DNA of 13,382 nucleotides from Nitrospirota bacterium (GTDB lineage: Bacteria > Nitrospirota > JACRHJ01): NCBI GenBank assembly GCA_027328825.1, contig DAHWTK010000046.1:1-13382 (forward strand), read 5' to 3'. Below the pieces are notes generated by a model. It was not told the DNA's origin. It saw only the letters and a program-made list of their open reading frames with translations, and did no database searches. Positions 11,083-13,382 of the stretch are shown here, one piece after another. Position 1 is the first letter of the stretch. Each line of letters starts with the position of its first letter. The position numbers were made by a program, and so were the translations under genes.

Positions 11083-13382
11083 GTGGCCGAACAAAACGAA
11101 CAACCCCAGGAAGAACAGCAGCAGGTAGAGATACCGGACAGGCTTCCCCTTCTGCCCATACGGGACATCGTGATTTTTCCGTACATGATACTGCCGCTCT
11201 TTGTCGGCAGGGACATGTCCATAAAGGCAATCGACGACGCGCTGTCCGGGAACAGGCTTATCCTGCTTGTGGCTCAGAAGGACCTGAATACCGAAAACCC
11301 CGAACCGAAAGACCTCTACAACGTCGGCACGGTGGGGATGATAATGCGTATGCTGAAGCTGCCGGACGGGCGGGTGAAGATACTCGTGCAGGGTATGTCC
11401 AAGGCCAATATAAAAGACTACGTCCAGACCGAGCCTTATTTCCTCGTGAACATCGAGAAGGTCGTCGAGTCGAAGGAGCAGAAGCTGGCGCTCGAGGTCG
11501 AGGCCCTGATGCGAAACGTCAAGGAGCAGCTCGAGAAGATGATCTCGCTCGGCAAGATGCTCCTGCCGGACATCATGGTCATAGTGGAGAACATCGACGA
11601 CCCCGGCAAGCTTGCCGATCTCGTCGCCTCGAACCTTGGCCTGAAGGTGGACATGGCGCAGGAGGTGCTTGAGATTGCAGACCCAAGGGCGCGGCTGACC
11701 AAGGTAAACGAGATAATCTCCAAGGAGCTCGAAGTCCTGACGATGCAGCAGAAGATACAGGCGTCGGCCAGGGGCGAGATAGACAAGAGCCAGAGGGAGT
11801 ATTTCTTAAGGGAGCAGCTTAAGGCCATCCAGAAGGAACTCGGCGAGACCGACGAGCGCACCGAGGAGATGAACGACCTCAGGAAGAAGGTGGAAGAGGC
11901 GAAGATGCCGGAGAAGGTCATGGCCGAGGCGGAGAAGCAGCTTAAGCGCCTTGAGAGGATGCACCCGGACGCCGCCGAATCCGCCGTCATACGTTCCTAC
12001 ATAGAGACCCTGGCCGAGCTTCCCTGGTCGAAGAGCACGCAGGACAACCTGGACATAAGCGCCGCCAAAAAGATACTCGACGAAGACCACTACGACCTGG
12101 AGAAGGTAAAGGACAGGATACTCGAATACCTCTCCGTCCGGAAGCTCAAGGAGAAGCTGAAAGGCCCCATCCTCTGCTTTGTCGGGCCGCCGGGCGTGGG
12201 CAAGACGTCGCTTGGGAAATCCATCGCCAGGGCGCTGGGGCGCGAGTTCTTCAGGATGTCCCTGGGCGGCATAAGGGACGAGGCCGAGATACGCGGACAC
12301 AGAAGGACGTACGTCGGCGCGCTTCCGGGCAGGATAATCCAGGGCATAAGGCAGTGCAACACGAATAACCCCGTCTTCATGCTCGACGAAGTGGACAAGG
12401 TCGGCGCGGACTTCCGGGGAGACCCGTCCGCCGCGCTGCTCGAAGTCCTCGACCCGGAGCAGAACTTCGCGTTCGTGGATCACTACTTGGCCGTGCCGTT
12501 CGATTTAAGCAACGTAATGTTCATAACCACCGCGAACCTGGCAGACCCCATAATCCCCGCCCTTAAGGACAGGATGGAGACCATACACATCGCCGGCTAT
12601 ACGGAGGAGGAAAAAAAGGGCATCGCGCTGAAATACCTGATACCGCGCCAGCTGAACGAAAACGGCGTCACGGACAAGGACATCGTGATCTCCGATCAGG
12701 CCCTGACACAGCTCATATCCCAGTATACGAGGGAGTCTGGACTCAGGAACCTGGAGCGCGAGGTCGCAAACATATGCAGGAAGGTGGCCAGGAAGATTGC
12801 GGAGGGCAGGAAAGGTCCGATACACATAACGCCGAAGGACCTTCAGAAATACGTCGGCCCGCCGCGCTACCTGCCCGAAGAAGAACGCGAGAAGGACGAA
12901 GTGGGCGTTGCGACAGGCCTTGCCTGGACGGAAACTGGCGGAGACATACTCTTCATAGAGGCCACGACGATGAAGGGCAAAGGGAGCCTGACGCTTACCG
13001 GACACCTGGGCGAGGTGATGAAGGAATCCGCCCAGGCCGCTCTCTCCTATGTCCGCTCAAAGGCCCCGAATCTGGGGATCAAGGAAGACGTCTTCGGGAA
13101 GACCGACCTCCATATTCACGTACCGGCGGGGGCCATACCCAAGGACGGGCCGTCCGCGGGCGTGACGATGGGAACCGCGATTACATCCGCCCTTACCGGC
13201 AGGCCCGTGAGCAAGGACGTCGCCATGACAGGCGAGATTACGCTGCGGGGCAGGGTCCTGCCGATAGGCGGCCTTAAGGAAAAGACGCTTGCGGCGAGGC
13301 GCGCGGGCATAAAGACGGTGATAGTCCCGAAAAGGAACGCGAAGGACATAGAGGACATACCGAAAATAGTCCGCAAAAGCCT
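11083..13382 (+). CDS. lon: ATP-dependent protease La (Lon), 3' end beyond the window
   Basis: Lon unfolds and degrades damaged and regulatory proteins in the cytoplasm. The 766 complete codons show the N-terminal LON substrate-binding domain (about 20-220, LPLLPIRDIVIFPYM), a coiled-coil region with SQREYFLREQLKAIQKELGE, the AAA+ module with Walker A GPPGVGKT (368-375) and Walker B VFMLDE (431-436), and the protease domain with catalytic S691 in PKDGPSAGV and K734 in GGLKEKTL, the 43-residue spacing known from E. coli S679/K722. About 40-50 residues are missing at the right edge. The GTG at 11083 is preferred: AAAGGAG (11065-11071) precedes it by 11 bases, and the protein then begins MAEQNEQ. 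An in-frame ATG at 11047 lies inside the palindromic repeat with no ribosome-binding site and would add 12 residues. Confidence 0.96.
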   Translation, partial: MAEQNEQPQEEQQQVEIPDRLPLLPIRDIVIFPYMILPLFVGRDMSIKAIDDALSGNRLILLVAQKDLNTENPEPKDLYNVGTVGMIMRMLKLPDGRVKILVQGMSKANIKDYVQTEPYFLVNIEKVVESKEQKLALEVEALMRNVKEQLEKMISLGKMLLPDIMVIVENIDDPGKLADLVASNLGLKVDMAQEVLEIADPRARLTKVNEIISKELEVLTMQQKIQASARGEIDKSQREYFLREQLKAIQKELGETDERTEEMNDLRKKVEEAKMPEKVMAEAEKQLKRLERMHPDAAESAVIRSYIETLAELPWSKSTQDNLDISAAKKILDEDHYDLEKVKDRILEYLSVRKLKEKLKGPILCFVGPPGVGKTSLGKSIARALGREFFRMSLGGIRDEAEIRGHRRTYVGALPGRIIQGIRQCNTNNPVFMLDEVDKVGADFRGDPSAALLEVLDPEQNFAFVDHYLAVPFDLSNVMFITTANLADPIIPALKDRMETIHIAGYTEEEKKGIALKYLIPRQLNENGVTDKDIVISDQALTQLISQYTRESGLRNLEREVANICRKVARKIAEGRKGPIHITPKDLQKYVGPPRYLPEEEREKDEVGVATGLAWTETGGDILFIEATTMKGKGSLTLTGHLGEVMKESAQAALSYVRSKAPNLGIKEDVFGKTDLHIHVPAGAIPKDGPSAGVTMGTAITSALTGRPVSKDVAMTGEITLRGRVLPIGGLKEKTLAARRAGIKTVIVPKRNAKDIEDIPKIVRKS

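Noticed and set aside
11806..12483. 225-codon minus-strand ORF opposite lon
   Set aside because: It is a shadow of the lon coding sequence, where Lon motifs are unambiguous on the plus strand.

Overview
The window is a stretch of housekeeping and accessory genes from a Gram-negative bacterium. By eye the DNA is moderately GC-rich (high fifties percent). Most genes use ATG starts, with one probable TTG start (galU) and one probable GTG start (lon). No gene here fixes the lineage. A 6S RNA, a NikR-type nickel operator with GTGnTAC half-sites, an FKBP with a possible lipobox, and small dispersed palindromes (GCCCGAT..ATCGGGC and CCCTCTCCC/GGGAGAGGG types) would suit a Desulfobacterota (deltaproteobacterial) or Nitrospirota-like anaerobe. 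That placement is inference only.

Left block, minus strand (1-2164). rarA, an AAA+ replication-recombination factor, is followed 31 bp downstream by the 5' part of rny (RNase Y), which runs off the left edge.

2165-2930 has no large gene. It holds a possible 67-residue membrane peptide, a short stretch with two small hairpins, and a well-supported 6S RNA (ssrS) of about 185 nt on the minus strand.

Nickel/cobalt uptake block, minus strand (2931-5674). This is an ECF-type transporter made of two genes. One gene fuses the substrate-binding CbiM/NikM part, a PDGLE/NikN-like section and the CbiQ transmembrane part. The second encodes the ATPase CbiO/NikO with a histidine-rich tail. A 28-bp near-perfect palindrome overlaps the predicted -10 box and has the geometry of a NikR operator, which points to nickel. 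A divergent promoter with a back-to-back -35 box serves the next gene.

Middle plus-strand block (5762-6970). An exported FKBP peptidyl-prolyl isomerase is followed by a strong intrinsic terminator and then an RsuA/RluB/RluF-type pseudouridine synthase that starts only 8 bp after the terminator.

6971-7486 is a convergent intergenic region with dispersed palindromic repeats. It is followed on the minus strand by an unrecognised secreted 451-residue protein (7487-8842) that may be a beta-propeller.

Right block, plus strand (8902-13382): coaE (last step of CoA synthesis) with its own promoter, then galU (UDP-glucose synthesis), an Hsp20-family small heat-shock protein and lon (ATP-dependent protease, truncated by the right edge). 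galU, hsp20 and lon look co-transcribed, and a nested palindromic repeat sits between hsp20 and lon. The hsp20-lon pair is a protein quality-control unit.

I found no convincing wholly new system. The best items for follow-up are the CbiM-CbiQ fusion with its NikR-like operator, the 6S RNA, the terminator placed directly in front of the pseudouridine synthase gene, and the secreted protein of unknown function.
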